DNA of 64,000 nt, taken from contig NZ_PDHM01000016.1 in assembly GCF_002573715.1 (NCBI RefSeq), positions 289,649-353,648 on the forward strand, in the 5' to 3' direction. This stretch comes from Paenibacillus sp. EZ-K15 (GTDB lineage: Bacteria > Bacillota > Bacilli > Paenibacillales > Paenibacillaceae). Position numbers and translations under genes: made by a program. Below are positions 46,629 to 55,782 of this stretch, one piece after another. The notes below the pieces were generated by a model. The model saw only the letters and a list, made by a program, of their open reading frames with translations. It was not told the origin of the DNA and did not search any database. The first letter of the stretch is position 1, and every line of letters begins with the position of its first letter.

Positions 46629-47357
46629 ATGAAGGAGAAGGTCATTGAGGCATACGATAAGCTGGCTGGAGACTACGAAAGACATGTGGATTCGCAGAGC
46701 GGACATAATGCTTATTACGAAAGGCCAGCCATGCTCAAAGTGTTACCGGCGGATATGGAGCAAATGACCGTCCTAGATGCTGGTTGTGCCGCAGGGTGGT
46801 ATACGGAGCAATTTATTATACGAGGGGCTAGGGTTACAGCGGTTGATCTGAGCCCAGCGATGGTAGAAGCCTGTAAGAGACGAGTCGGCAATGAAGCGGC
46901 TGTATTTGCATGCGATATAACCGAAGACCTGCCCTTTGAAGATGAGGCGTTTGATCTTATCGTAAGTTCATTGACGCTTCACTACATCGAGGATTGGACG
47001 CCGACCTTTCGCGAATTTCAGCGAGTGCTGAAACCTGGTGGAAGTTTGATTTTCTCCGTTCATCATCCTTTTATGGATGTTAAACATGTTGACCGACCAG
47101 ACTACTTTGCCCGTGAGTTATTGACGGAGGTTTGGAACAAACAGGAGTCTGGACCCGTAGAGGTTACTTTCTATAGAAGACCGATTCAAGAGATCATCAA
47201 CGTAACTTCATCTCGGTTTAGAATCGAACAGATCGTTGAGCCGCAGCCCAGTTTAGCGCATAAGGACAATCCGGAAGCAGCGGAATGGGTGGCCAAATGG
47301 TTTGATCGCCTAATGACGAACCCTCATTTTCTGATTGTGAAAGCTAATAAATCGTAA
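46629..47357 (+). CDS. Class I SAM-dependent methyltransferase
   Basis: 242 residues. The SAM-binding motif is VLDAGCAAGWYTEQFI, with the second acidic motif VTAVDLSPAM and a Methyltransf_11-type ending (LKPGGSLIFSVHHPF). The ATG at 46629 follows GGGGGAG; a longer frame overlapping the upstream gene is not used. It belongs to the general small-molecule methyltransferases. The substrate cannot be told from sequence. A terminator lies just downstream. Confidence 0.88.
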   Translation: MKEKVIEAYDKLAGDYERHVDSQSGHNAYYERPAMLKVLPADMEQMTVLDAGCAAGWYTEQFIIRGARVTAVDLSPAMVEACKRRVGNEAAVFACDITEDLPFEDEAFDLIVSSLTLHYIEDWTPTFREFQRVLKPGGSLIFSVHHPFMDVKHVDRPDYFARELLTEVWNKQESGPVEVTFYRRPIQEIINVTSSRFRIEQIVEPQPSLAHKDNPEAAEWVAKWFDRLMTNPHFLIVKANKS

Positions 47358-47383
47358 CTTAGAATTCATACATTTTCATAGGG

Positions 47384-47409
47384 GAACCGCGTCCATCGCG
47401 GTTCTTTTT
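47384..47409 (+). terminator. Terminator after the methyltransferase gene
   Basis: GAACCGCG at 47384-47391 and CGCGGTTC at 47397-47404 form an 8-base stem followed by TTTTT. Confidence 0.88.
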
Positions 47410-47415
47410 GTGGTC

Positions 47416-47461
47416 ATATGGCCTCCGCCATATATTAAATGGGCTGATTATTCCGAATAAT
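47416..47461 (+). repeat. Two small palindromes in the sigma factor leader
   Basis: ATATGGC/GCCATAT (47416-47433, CTCC centre) and ATTATT/AATAAT (47447-47461, CCG centre) stand 60-100 bases before the sigma factor gene. They may be operators or RNA hairpins that affect its expression. No function is known. Confidence 0.4.
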
Positions 47462-47523
47462 GTCCGCTTTTCGTTTGCTGCATGGTTATATAGGTATCCA
47501 AGTTTCAGGAGAGGAGGGGAAGG

Positions 47524-48108
47524 ATCATCAACGCTGAAACGATTGAAGAATATGTTCAACAGACTCAGGATGGGCATGCAGAGGCATTTATTCCTATCGT
47601 AAGTGAGTACCAGCGCCAAATCTATATTTACTGCTGCCGACTACTGGGTAGCGAACAGGAAGCAGAGGACGCAGTGCAGGAAATCTTCTTGAAGGCATAC
47701 AAATCGATCACAAAGTATAAGCCTTCGGTCAGCTTTAACGCATGGTTATATAAGATCGCTTACCATCATTGTCTGAATGTAATTCACCGGCGGCAATTAT
47801 CGCAGAAGCTGGGAAGATTGTGGAAAGGACAGATTTTCGCCGAAAGCGCAGAGCAGGAGTACTTAAGAGGGACATTCAGCGAACCGCTAAGGAGAGCACT
47901 GGTGGATCTTACGGTAGAGGACAGAAGCTTATTAATTCTGTATGCATTTCACGACAAGTCGTATGCAGAAATAAGTGAAATAACAGGAAAGACATCGGAA
48001 GCCGTCCGAAAAAAGATAACCCGAATCAGAATAAAACTGAAGGATGCCATGAATAAATGGAAGGAGGAAGAACAATGGGAAACATCGTTGATCCAATCGA
48101 AGAGTTGA
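47524..48108 (+). CDS. ECF-type RNA polymerase sigma factor with an apparent AUC start
   Basis: 194 residues if read from ATC at 47524. Region 2 is plain (DGHAEAFIPIVSEYQRQIYIYC, EAEDAVQEIFLKAYKSI) and region 4 follows (LTVEDRSLLILYAFHDKSYAEISEI, SEAVRKKITRIRIKL). Upstream to the stop at 47491 there is no ATG, GTG or TTG in frame, and the first one downstream (GTG at 47674) would remove half of region 2. AGGAGGGG at 47512-47519 is at ideal distance from the ATC. One base change (ATG to ATC) would explain this. The stop lies past the start of the next gene (48075), so translation is coupled to a probable anti-sigma factor. Confidence 0.85.
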   Translation: MINAETIEEYVQQTQDGHAEAFIPIVSEYQRQIYIYCCRLLGSEQEAEDAVQEIFLKAYKSITKYKPSVSFNAWLYKIAYHHCLNVIHRRQLSQKLGRLWKGQIFAESAEQEYLRGTFSEPLRRALVDLTVEDRSLLILYAFHDKSYAEISEITGKTSEAVRKKITRIRIKLKDAMNKWKEEEQWETSLIQSKS

Positions 48109-49055
48109 GGCAGCATTCTGTACCGGACAGTCATTTTCGTGATGTGGAGTTTGTATCAAGAGTCAGACAACATATTGAGGACGAGCAGCATAAAAGACGT
48201 TCAGGATTCCGATCTTTCAAGCGAAAAACCGTAATGTCTATCATGATTTCCTCTGTATTACTAGTCTCGTTCACTGCATATGCAGCAACCGGGCATATTC
48301 AAATTTTTAATAGCAAAGGAGAAATTGTTCTAAAAACAGCCGATCCGTCGACATCAGGGCTGCCAGCCAAACTGAGCAATCTACTGGAGGAATACAGAAC
48401 GAGGGTAAAATCCATGCTGAAGCCCGGAGAGCTGGCCGCATATTACATCAAGGATGATTACATTAATAAGGACAACGGATACGACACGGCGAATCCTATA
48501 AAATTTGAATATCAACCGATAGCCTATCGTTCATATGAAGATTTTCAAAAGGAACTTGTTCGTACCTCGGCACCCATCCTAGAGGTGCCTGGTAATCTTC
48601 CCAAGGGTGTGAAATTCGCGTATGGTCAAGTTTTTCCTTTTGGACCGGCACCTTCAGGAGAAAAGGATCGTGTAAAATACGTAGAATTAGAACAAAGATT
48701 GATGAATGAGGCCAATTCATCCAAGAGTGGAGATAAGTTGTTTGTAGAGAAGCTGAATTGGTCGAAGGCCTTCAACTCCTTTGTATACTTATCCGACGGC
48801 AAGAGCAGCACGGCTGTAACGATCACGGCGGGGTATGGTCAAGGCGCAAGCTTAACGAAGTCTCTGGATGCCTCTTCGGAGAAAATACAGCTGAAACATG
48901 TTGAAGCTATTTATCTCCAGGATGAGGCAGTTGGAGATAGGATCAGTTGGTATGATAGTAAACAAAACATAATTTATACCATTATGGTAAATGTAAAAGG
49001 TCTAATGACTAAGAATGACCTGAAGGCAATGGCAGAGAGCATGATTATTGACTAA
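48075..49055 (+). CDS. Probable anti-sigma factor, single-pass membrane protein
   Basis: 326 residues. An N-terminal cytoplasmic part of about 50 residues rich in charged residues is followed by one membrane helix (about 52-70) and an extracytoplasmic domain of about 250 residues. No zinc-binding HxxxCxxC motif is seen, so it is not a ZAS-type anti-sigma. The role is inferred from its position: the ATG follows AAGGAGGAAG and lies inside the end of the ECF sigma gene. The extracellular part would sense the signal. Confidence 0.75.
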   Translation: MGNIVDPIEELRQHSVPDSHFRDVEFVSRVRQHIEDEQHKRRSGFRSFKRKTVMSIMISSVLLVSFTAYAATGHIQIFNSKGEIVLKTADPSTSGLPAKLSNLLEEYRTRVKSMLKPGELAAYYIKDDYINKDNGYDTANPIKFEYQPIAYRSYEDFQKELVRTSAPILEVPGNLPKGVKFAYGQVFPFGPAPSGEKDRVKYVELEQRLMNEANSSKSGDKLFVEKLNWSKAFNSFVYLSDGKSSTAVTITAGYGQGASLTKSLDASSEKIQLKHVEAIYLQDEAVGDRISWYDSKQNIIYTIMVNVKGLMTKNDLKAMAESMIID

Positions 49056-49192
49056 TGTTATGGGGTTGAAATAAGATTCGATCGGTTGAAGATGAACTCT
49101 AAACATGAAAACTAGTCGAGTTTACGTGTATAATAGCTATTGGTTATATAATAAAAGCAATGAGTTATATCACATCAAAGGGGAGAAAATAC

Positions 49193-49531
49193 ATGCAATG
49201 GAATGAAATTACGACAATAGAAGAATGGGAAACGATTCTGAAAAAATCTTCCGAACGTGGCCAAGTTATTTTGAAACATAGTACGACTTGTCCGGTTAGC
49301 TCTAATGCTCTTTCGGAGTTTGAATCTTACTTGAAAAAGGCGCCAAACGGCGATGTGGATTATACGCTGGTTAAAGTCATCGAGTCCCGGCCGGTTTCCA
49401 ATAAAATTGCCGAGGATTTGAACGTGAAGCATGAATCGCCGCAAATTATCTACGTGAAGGATCAAGCGAAATATTGGACGGCTTCACACTGGGCGGTTAC
49501 GTCTGCGCACATAACAGCGGTTCTGGACTGA
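49193..49531 (+). CDS. Bacilliredoxin, YtxJ/BrxC family
   Basis: 112 residues of thioredoxin-like fold. The active-site motif TTCPVSSNA has one redox cysteine, as in YtxJ. The C-terminal EDLNVKHESPQIIYV is also typical. The protein removes bacillithiol from oxidised proteins in Firmicutes. The ATG at 49193 follows GGGGAG; an upstream in-frame start adds 11 residues without a good site. Bacillithiol use fits the Bacillales. Confidence 0.92.
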   Translation: MQWNEITTIEEWETILKKSSERGQVILKHSTTCPVSSNALSEFESYLKKAPNGDVDYTLVKVIESRPVSNKIAEDLNVKHESPQIIYVKDQAKYWTASHWAVTSAHITAVLD

Positions 49532-49599
49532 AATCAGCAGACAGGTAATGGAGAAGACGGATATCCATAACTAGTTGCAGGTAAACTCAATATATCAAT

Positions 49600-49647
49600 A
49601 GGCGATATTCCAAAGTCACCAGACTTAACGGGATGTCGCCTTTTTTT
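49600..49647 (+). terminator. Terminator after the bacilliredoxin gene
   Basis: AGGCGA at 49600-49605 pairs with TCGCCT at 49636-49641, with imperfect inner pairing, followed by a run of seven T. Confidence 0.75.
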
Positions 49648-49756
49648 GCGTTTCCAAACTAGCTGAGAGCGGGTGTTTAAGGCAATAGCAGCACTGTAAA
49701 ATTCAAAAAATTGTCGAAAGCCAGGACTAATTTGCACTCAAATATTACTAAAGTAT

Positions 49757-49783
49757 TAAAAAAATAAGAGGAAATGCCGATTT
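49757..49783 (+). promoter_or_regulatory. Possible SigD (motility/chemotaxis) promoter
   Basis: TAAA at 49757-49760, 15 bases, then GCCGATTT at 49776-49783. This is one mismatch from the SigD consensus TAAA-N15-GCCGATAT of Bacillus. It lies about 290 bases before the chemoreceptor gene, a usual SigD target. The leader in between is long and includes another palindrome. Confidence 0.6.
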
Positions 49784-49929
49784 ATTAATAGTACAAAAGA
49801 TGCAATGGTTATGGAATCATAACGTGAATATGGATCTATTGAACTGGAATTTCACTTAACAAGACCATTTTGTGAAGTGAGCCTATGTAAGAATATTGAT
49901 GGAGGGGGAACGCGGTTCATTCAAGATGA

Positions 49930-49946
49930 ACATTTTTGAAAAATGT
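49930..49946. repeat. Palindrome ACATTTTT-G-AAAAATGT
   Basis: Perfect 8-base arms around one G, in the leader of the chemoreceptor gene. A second AT-rich inverted repeat (AATATT-CCGGA-AATATT) follows some 30 bases later. They may be a regulator site. Otherwise the 544 bases at 49532-50075 contain no gene that I can support. Confidence 0.5.
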
Positions 49947-50075
49947 AATGTATTCATGAAATATTCCGGAAATATTCAAAGTTTCCAGGAAAGTAGGTGA
50001 TGCGACAGGTTCGCTAAAGAATTCCCTATTTTATATGGAAAATACATAAGAGATATCAAAGGAGAGAGACACCAA

Positions 50076-51848
50076 GTGAGTGAGCCAAAAACGTTCTCAA
50101 AAGGACTGCGTTTTAAGAATCTGAGTATTGTTACAAGAAACATGTTATGGACGAGCCTGTATATCATTATTACGGGTGTCATCGTGATTGGTTCAAGCTA
50201 TTATATTCAGGACAGCGTACTGACGAAGCAGCTGCAATCCGATTCGGGAAAAATTATGGATACCTTGGTTAAGTCCGTATCGGTGCAAGATGCTCAAGCG
50301 GTTAAAGGGGCAACCGACCGCAATTCGGACATCCAAAAAAAATTGACCAGCAGGTTTGATGAACTATCCGTACTGTATCCCAATATTGCACAGGGCTATA
50401 TTTTTGGACCGGAGCTCGAGGGTGGCAACAAGACCTCGATTATTGCCATGCCGACGGCAGTGCTCGATATGTTTGCCGAAGAAGATTTGAATCTGGGCGA
50501 CTTATACGAACAACCGGATATTCATGCCGATGCCGTAAGAGAGATGCTGAAAACGAAAAAAACCGTCTATACCAAAGGCTATAAAGATAATTATGGTACC
50601 TGGATCACCGTGCTGCATCCTTTCCAGGATGCCAGCGGCGAAATTTTTGCTTACATGGGGATCGACGTGGATGCAAGCTTAATCGCTTCCGGGAAACAGG
50701 CATTGATCACCAATACGGTTTTTGCGCTGCTGATTACCTTGCTGATCGTATTAGCGCTGCAGTACTTCACCATTAGACGTACCTTCGCACCGATCCAAGC
50801 ATTAATGGGGGCGCTGGACAAGCTGAGCAAAGGTGACTTCACCGTCCAATTAAAAGCTGGCGAAGATGAGCTGGGGCAGGTCAATGCCAAGTTCAATACG
50901 ACCGTTAATCAAATTAATGAACTTGTCACAACGATCAAAACGGTATCGGAGCACTCTGCAGAGCAGTCTAAATTCCTCTTCTCGGCTGTGGAAGTCAATA
51001 ATAACAACTCTTCCGCTATTACTAAAAATATGGAGGAAATGTCGGAACGAGTTGCGCTGCAGAGCACTTCCATTACCGAAAGCGTGGTTTCGCTTGAGGA
51101 AATCTCATCTGGCGTATCAACGATTGCCGGCAATACATCGGATCTTTCCGAGATATCCGTACAGATGAAGGAGCAATCGGAACGCGGTAATCACAATGTG
51201 GAGCAGGTGATCGAGCAGATGAATTCGATTGATCATTCGGTGAAAAACTCGGTGAATATCATCGAAAAGCTGCAGAACCGTTCAAATGAGATCGGTCAGA
51301 TCGTGCAGGTAATTACCGAAATTTCCTCTCAGACAAATCTGTTATCGCTTAATGCCGGTATCGAAGCGGCAAGAGCGGGCGAAGAGGGCCGCGGTTTTGC
51401 TGTTGTCGCCAGCGAAGTTAAGAAACTTTCGGAGGAATCAAGAAAATCCGCAGACCAAATCATTGAATTGGTTCGATACATTCAGGATGAAACGGCATCT
51501 GCGGTAGAAGCCATCAGCGAAGGGGAACAAAACGTCGCCAAGGGAATTGAGGTTGTCAAAGAAACCGGTGAGCTGTTTAAAGGAATGCTGGTGGCAACCG
51601 ATACAGTGACCAGTCAAATTCAAGAGGTGTCTGCAGCTACCCAGCAAATGGTTGCCGAGACCGAACAGATTACGGCAGCGATTAAACAACTGGCTGAGCT
51701 CGCAGAGAGAAACTCGTCCGTGTCGGGTGAGATCCGGATTAGTAGCCAGGAACAGCAGGCATCCTTTGCCAAAATCTTCGAGTCTGCGGAGCAGATTAAC
51801 CAGGTTTCCGCTGAGCTGGAGGCCCTTGTAAACAAATTGCATGTGTAG
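50076..51848 (+). CDS. Methyl-accepting chemotaxis protein
   Basis: 590 residues. Membrane helices at about 22-44 and 207-230 enclose an extracellular Cache-like sensor (DNYGTWITVLHPFQD, FAYMGIDVDASL). HAMP and the long helical signalling domain follow, with the conserved hairpin tip TEISSQTNLLSLNAGIEAARAGEEGRGFAVVASEVKKL. It passes ligand signals to CheA/CheW. The GTG start follows AAAGGAGAGAG. The NRPS-like gene starts 39 bases after it on the same strand, and no terminator is seen between them. Confidence 0.95.
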   Translation: MSEPKTFSKGLRFKNLSIVTRNMLWTSLYIIITGVIVIGSSYYIQDSVLTKQLQSDSGKIMDTLVKSVSVQDAQAVKGATDRNSDIQKKLTSRFDELSVLYPNIAQGYIFGPELEGGNKTSIIAMPTAVLDMFAEEDLNLGDLYEQPDIHADAVREMLKTKKTVYTKGYKDNYGTWITVLHPFQDASGEIFAYMGIDVDASLIASGKQALITNTVFALLITLLIVLALQYFTIRRTFAPIQALMGALDKLSKGDFTVQLKAGEDELGQVNAKFNTTVNQINELVTTIKTVSEHSAEQSKFLFSAVEVNNNNSSAITKNMEEMSERVALQSTSITESVVSLEEISSGVSTIAGNTSDLSEISVQMKEQSERGNHNVEQVIEQMNSIDHSVKNSVNIIEKLQNRSNEIGQIVQVITEISSQTNLLSLNAGIEAARAGEEGRGFAVVASEVKKLSEESRKSADQIIELVRYIQDETASAVEAISEGEQNVAKGIEVVKETGELFKGMLVATDTVTSQIQEVSAATQQMVAETEQITAAIKQLAELAERNSSVSGEIRISSQEQQASFAKIFESAEQINQVSAELEALVNKLHV

Positions 51849-51887
51849 TGTGTAGTACTATGAGGACAGAAACAGTAGAGAAAAAAG

Positions 51888-54800
51888 ATGGAGCTGAAAC
51901 CTTTGAATACAACATTGATGATCGAACAAGGCAAAGAATATTGGTTGAATGAACTGCAGCTACCTTTACCGGGATTCTATCTGTACACCGATGGTCCAGC
52001 GCATCTTCAGCAGCAAGAGCTTGATCATATGGCGATTAACCTTCATATCGAAACCGGTAAGATCAAGCAGTTCAGCGATTCATATGACTTGAAGGCATGG
52101 ATGCTCACAAGCTATGTCGTATTTCTGTACCGAATGACGCACGATACCGATTTGCTGATCGGCGTGAACAATGAGAAGGGCAATCTCCTTCCGCTGAGAG
52201 TTAACTTAAGCGGTAGCGATTCATTCGCACAGATTTATAAGCAAGTTTCCGCCAAAATGGAGCAGATTGAAGGAAGCAGCTTTTCGCTTGAGGATATAGA
52301 AGGCTTCACCGGTCAATCGCTCACTCTCCAAACGGTCTATGGAAGTAACGGGAAGGGTTATGCCTATAGTTCCAGCGGGCTGAACTGGATGGTTCAGGAA
52401 GAGAAGAAGGACGAGTGGACACTGTATGTATCCTATGCACGGCCTTTGTATAAAGAAGAAACGATCGAAAAATTCAGCAGGCATTTTGAGCTGCTTGCTT
52501 GCGCGGCTCTTGAACATGCGGACATGCCGGTTAGCCGTTTGCCTATGCTGACAGAAGAGGACCGGAACGCGTACACGATTCTCAATGACACGAAGCAGGA
52601 GCTGCCGGAAGATCCTACCATTGTGTCAATGCTTGCTTCCATTGTGAAGAAATTTCCGGAGAGAATTGCACTATCGTCGAATCATGAGCAAGTAACGTAT
52701 GAACAGCTTGACCGGTTGTCAAACCAAATCTCACATATGCTTCTAGATAAGGGGCTGCGTAAAGGCCAATTCGTCTCGATATTTATGAAGAGGGGCCTGG
52801 ATACGATTGTTAGTATGCTCGGTGTGCTCAAGGCCGGCGGAGCCTATATCCCGCTGGATCCATCACATCCAGATGAAAGAAATGCCTACATTATCGAGGA
52901 TACCGAATCGGCGATCATTCTTACACATCAGGATTTCACAGCAAAGCTGGATGGGCTCCTGGCTGGTTTTCAAACGAAGCCAGAATACTTCTGTCTTGAT
53001 GATAAATTCCTTTCGTACTCGGATGAAGCCTGTGGCGTCCGCGTTGAAGGTGATGATTTGGCATACATCATCTATACCTCCGGTTCAACAGGCAAACCGA
53101 AAGGGGCCTTAATCGCCCATCAAGGCGTCGTGAACTTGGCACTCGCCAATCAAGAGAAATTACAGATGAGTGAACAGGATATCATTCTTCAATATTCCAC
53201 CTTCAGCTTTGATGCTTCCGTTTACGATATATTCGGATCGCTGGCTTGCGGTTCACGACTGCATCTTCTCTCCGATGAGCAGCGTTTCTCCATAGACGCC
53301 TTTACGGAGGCTGTGGCAGATACCAATGCAACGCGAGTCGCGATACTGCCTACGGTGTTTTTTAATCAATTGGCAGCGTATTTGCCTGTGGAAGATACTC
53401 ACAAATACCGTAATATCAAAACGATCGTGGTTGGTGGGGAAGCACTGGCCGGAGAAACCGTTCGTATGTTCCAGAAGAAGCTGCAGATTCCAATCGTGAA
53501 TCTATACGGCCCAACGGAAACGACGGTTGTAGCAACAGGGCATGTCGTGAATTATGCGGTTCCGGACGATCTGGCCACCGTGTATATCGGGACGCCTTTT
53601 GCCAACTATGAATTGTATATTGTGAATGAGCATAATGAGTTATGTCCAACTTGCGTAACCGGAGAGCTGCTGATCTGCTCGATCGGCGTAGCCAAAGGGT
53701 ATCTGAATCAGCCTGAGAAAACCAAAGAAGCCTTTATTCTGGATCCGTTAACACCAGAATCTGGTAAACAATACTACCGTTCCGGAGATTTGGTTCGCCT
53801 GCTGCCGAACGGACAAGTAGAATACCGGGGACGAAAAGATTCACAGGTGAAGATCAGAGGCTTCCGGATCGAGATTGGAGAGATCGAGGATAATCTGGCG
53901 AAGCATGAACGCGTAAAGGACATCGCGGTCATTCCGAGAATGGACGAGGACGGAACCAAAATGTTAGCGGCCTTCTATACGACCCATGATGGACAGGCAG
54001 CTTCCGCTAAGGATTTGGTGCAATTTTTAAGTCAGAAAGTACCTAGTTACATGGTTCCTAAATACATGTGTTTCGTAGAAGAGATGCCACTATCCCCGAC
54101 TGGTAAGATTGACCGTAAGAAGCTGGCATTGTACGAATTGTCAATGGAGATGGAAGAGGATGACTCCCACTACGAGGCACCGGTTAATGATATTCAGCGG
54201 GATATTGCTGCAGCCTGGGAAAAAGCACTCGGACAAACCAAAATCGGCATCCACGATGATTTCTTCGATATTGGCGGGTATTCTCTGAAAATCCTGGAGA
54301 TTCTGGTGCTTCTTAAGCCGCAATATCCACAGTTGAAGATCAATGATTTCTTTGTTTATCCGACGATTGCAAAATTGGCGGAGAGAGTAGAGGAACTGGG
54401 TCAGCAAACGAATCCATCCGATCAAACAGAGAATAGGGATCTTCCTATTCAGGATTTGGCTGAGTATCCGATTTCATTCCCTATTTACCAGGGTTCGGGA
54501 CAACCCATCTATACCCAGCAGCATATTTTGCTGACAGGCGCGACGGGATATTTGGGATCACATCTGCTGAATGAACTGCTGAAACAATCGACCGCTACCG
54601 TGTACTGCCTGGTTCGACCGTCGAAGCTGATGGAGCCCTATGCTCGCCTTGAGCAGATCATGACCGGATATTTTGGCGAAGAGGTCAAGACTCGTATGGA
54701 TAAAAGGGTGATCGCGATTCAGGGCGACTTGGAGCAGGAGTTTCTCGGGCTAGGAGCCCAAGACCGTGCATTGATTGAAGCGCGCATCGATTCCATCATT

Positions 54801-55631
54801 CATTGCGGAGCTGAAGTGAAGCATTTTGGCGATTCCGACTATTTTGCCAGAGTCAATGTGGAGAGTACGGACCGCCTGTTGGCTTTGGCTCAGAGAAGAC
54901 CGCATATCCGCTTCCACTTTATTTCTACGCTTGGGATCCCTGAGGATTTGGCACTGGGTGGTCAATGGGATGCCATCGTTGCCGGAACGGGATATGAAGA
55001 GTCGACCATCGAGAATGTCTATACGAACAGCAAGCTGGAGGCAGAGAAGCTGGTCATTAAAGCCGGTGCAGATAGAGGCATCCCGGCAGCGGTTTATCGC
55101 GTGGGGAATTTGTCTTGTAACTCGGAGAACGGAATATTCCAGAAAAACATCGACAACAACGCTTTTTACCGCATGCTGAAAGCGATGCTGCAGTTGAAGA
55201 AAGCGCCTGGCGTGAGATGGGAAGTGGATATTACGCCGATTAACTATGCCGGGGAAGCCATTACCGCTCTGGTGCTTCAACAAGAAACGGTCGGGCGGGT
55301 GTTCCATATCTGCAACCCGGTTGCCATTCCTTATGAGGACATGGTGGAGCATTTTAAAGCCTATGGATATGACATTTCAGTGATGGACTGGAAGGCATAC
55401 GAGGCATGGTTATTGGATCCGCAGCAGCCGAAGGATAAGGAAGGCCTTGAGCTGGCGATGGCACAGTTCGAAGGCGACGGAGCGAAGAATTCCATCTACC
55501 GGTATACTTGTCCGCAAACATCGGAATTCCTTAAGCACACGGGAGTGAAATGCGCTGTACCGGACAAGCTGTTATTTGAAAAAATGATAGAGTATGCTGC
55601 TGGTATCGGATATTTCGTGAAACCGGAGTAA
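51888..55631 (+). CDS. Single-module NRPS-like reductase (half condensation, adenylation, carrier, thioester reductase)
   Basis: 1,247 residues. Residues 1 to about 235 match only the C-terminal lobe of a condensation domain; the HHxxxDG active-site half is missing. The adenylation domain (about 245-735) has YTSGSTGKPKG, FDASVYDIFGSL, NLYGPTETTV, YRSGDL and PTGKIDRKKL. The carrier has the pantetheine serine in FFDIGGYSL (near 798). The reductase has the NAD(P) site TGATGYLGS and a catalytic Tyr-x-x-x-Lys (YTNSK). It should load one amino or carboxylic acid and release it as an aldehyde or alcohol. The substrate code is not clear to me. The ribosome binding site is weak. No phosphopantetheinyl transferase is in the window. 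Confidence 0.92.
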   Translation: MELKPLNTTLMIEQGKEYWLNELQLPLPGFYLYTDGPAHLQQQELDHMAINLHIETGKIKQFSDSYDLKAWMLTSYVVFLYRMTHDTDLLIGVNNEKGNLLPLRVNLSGSDSFAQIYKQVSAKMEQIEGSSFSLEDIEGFTGQSLTLQTVYGSNGKGYAYSSSGLNWMVQEEKKDEWTLYVSYARPLYKEETIEKFSRHFELLACAALEHADMPVSRLPMLTEEDRNAYTILNDTKQELPEDPTIVSMLASIVKKFPERIALSSNHEQVTYEQLDRLSNQISHMLLDKGLRKGQFVSIFMKRGLDTIVSMLGVLKAGGAYIPLDPSHPDERNAYIIEDTESAIILTHQDFTAKLDGLLAGFQTKPEYFCLDDKFLSYSDEACGVRVEGDDLAYIIYTSGSTGKPKGALIAHQGVVNLALANQEKLQMSEQDIILQYSTFSFDASVYDIFGSLACGSRLHLLSDEQRFSIDAFTEAVADTNATRVAILPTVFFNQLAAYLPVEDTHKYRNIKTIVVGGEALAGETVRMFQKKLQIPIVNLYGPTETTVVATGHVVNYAVPDDLATVYIGTPFANYELYIVNEHNELCPTCVTGELLICSIGVAKGYLNQPEKTKEAFILDPLTPESGKQYYRSGDLVRLLPNGQVEYRGRKDSQVKIRGFRIEIGEIEDNLAKHERVKDIAVIPRMDEDGTKMLAAFYTTHDGQAASAKDLVQFLSQKVPSYMVPKYMCFVEEMPLSPTGKIDRKKLALYELSMEMEEDDSHYEAPVNDIQRDIAAAWEKALGQTKIGIHDDFFDIGGYSLKILEILVLLKPQYPQLKINDFFVYPTIAKLAERVEELGQQTNPSDQTENRDLPIQDLAEYPISFPIYQGSGQPIYTQQHILLTGATGYLGSHLLNELLKQSTATVYCLVRPSKLMEPYARLEQIMTGYFGEEVKTRMDKRVIAIQGDLEQEFLGLGAQDRALIEARIDSIIHCGAEVKHFGDSDYFARVNVESTDRLLALAQRRPHIRFHFISTLGIPEDLALGGQWDAIVAGTGYEESTIENVYTNSKLEAEKLVIKAGADRGIPAAVYRVGNLSCNSENGIFQKNIDNNAFYRMLKAMLQLKKAPGVRWEVDITPINYAGEAITALVLQQETVGRVFHICNPVAIPYEDMVEHFKAYGYDISVMDWKAYEAWLLDPQQPKDKEGLELAMAQFEGDGAKNSIYRYTCPQTSEFLKHTGVKCAVPDKLLFEKMIEYAAGIGYFVKPE

Positions 55632-55653
55632 TGATATGTTGGTAGGAAGCATG

Positions 55654-55682
55654 AAACCGCGAGAAGTTCTCGCGGTTTTTTT
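55654..55682 (+). terminator. Terminator of the NRPS-like gene
   Basis: AAACCGCGAGA at 55654-55664 pairs with TCTCGCGGTTT at 55668-55678, followed by TTTT. Confidence 0.93.
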
Positions 55683-55782
55683 GTGGTAAGGATCAGGCAT
55701 CGCTGGCAAATATTTTTTTTTGAAACGTGAGTGTGGTACGATCATACTGATTTAAGTCCAGTAACACCAAATGAGGTGGCCT

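Noticed and set aside
49912-50003. Small frame beginning near 49925 in the chemoreceptor leader
   Set aside because: A GGAGGGGG stands upstream but too far from the ATG, and the peptide has no recognisable feature.
54750-55352. 200-codon frame on the minus strand
   Set aside because: It lies inside the reductase domain of the NRPS-like gene and has no motif of its own.
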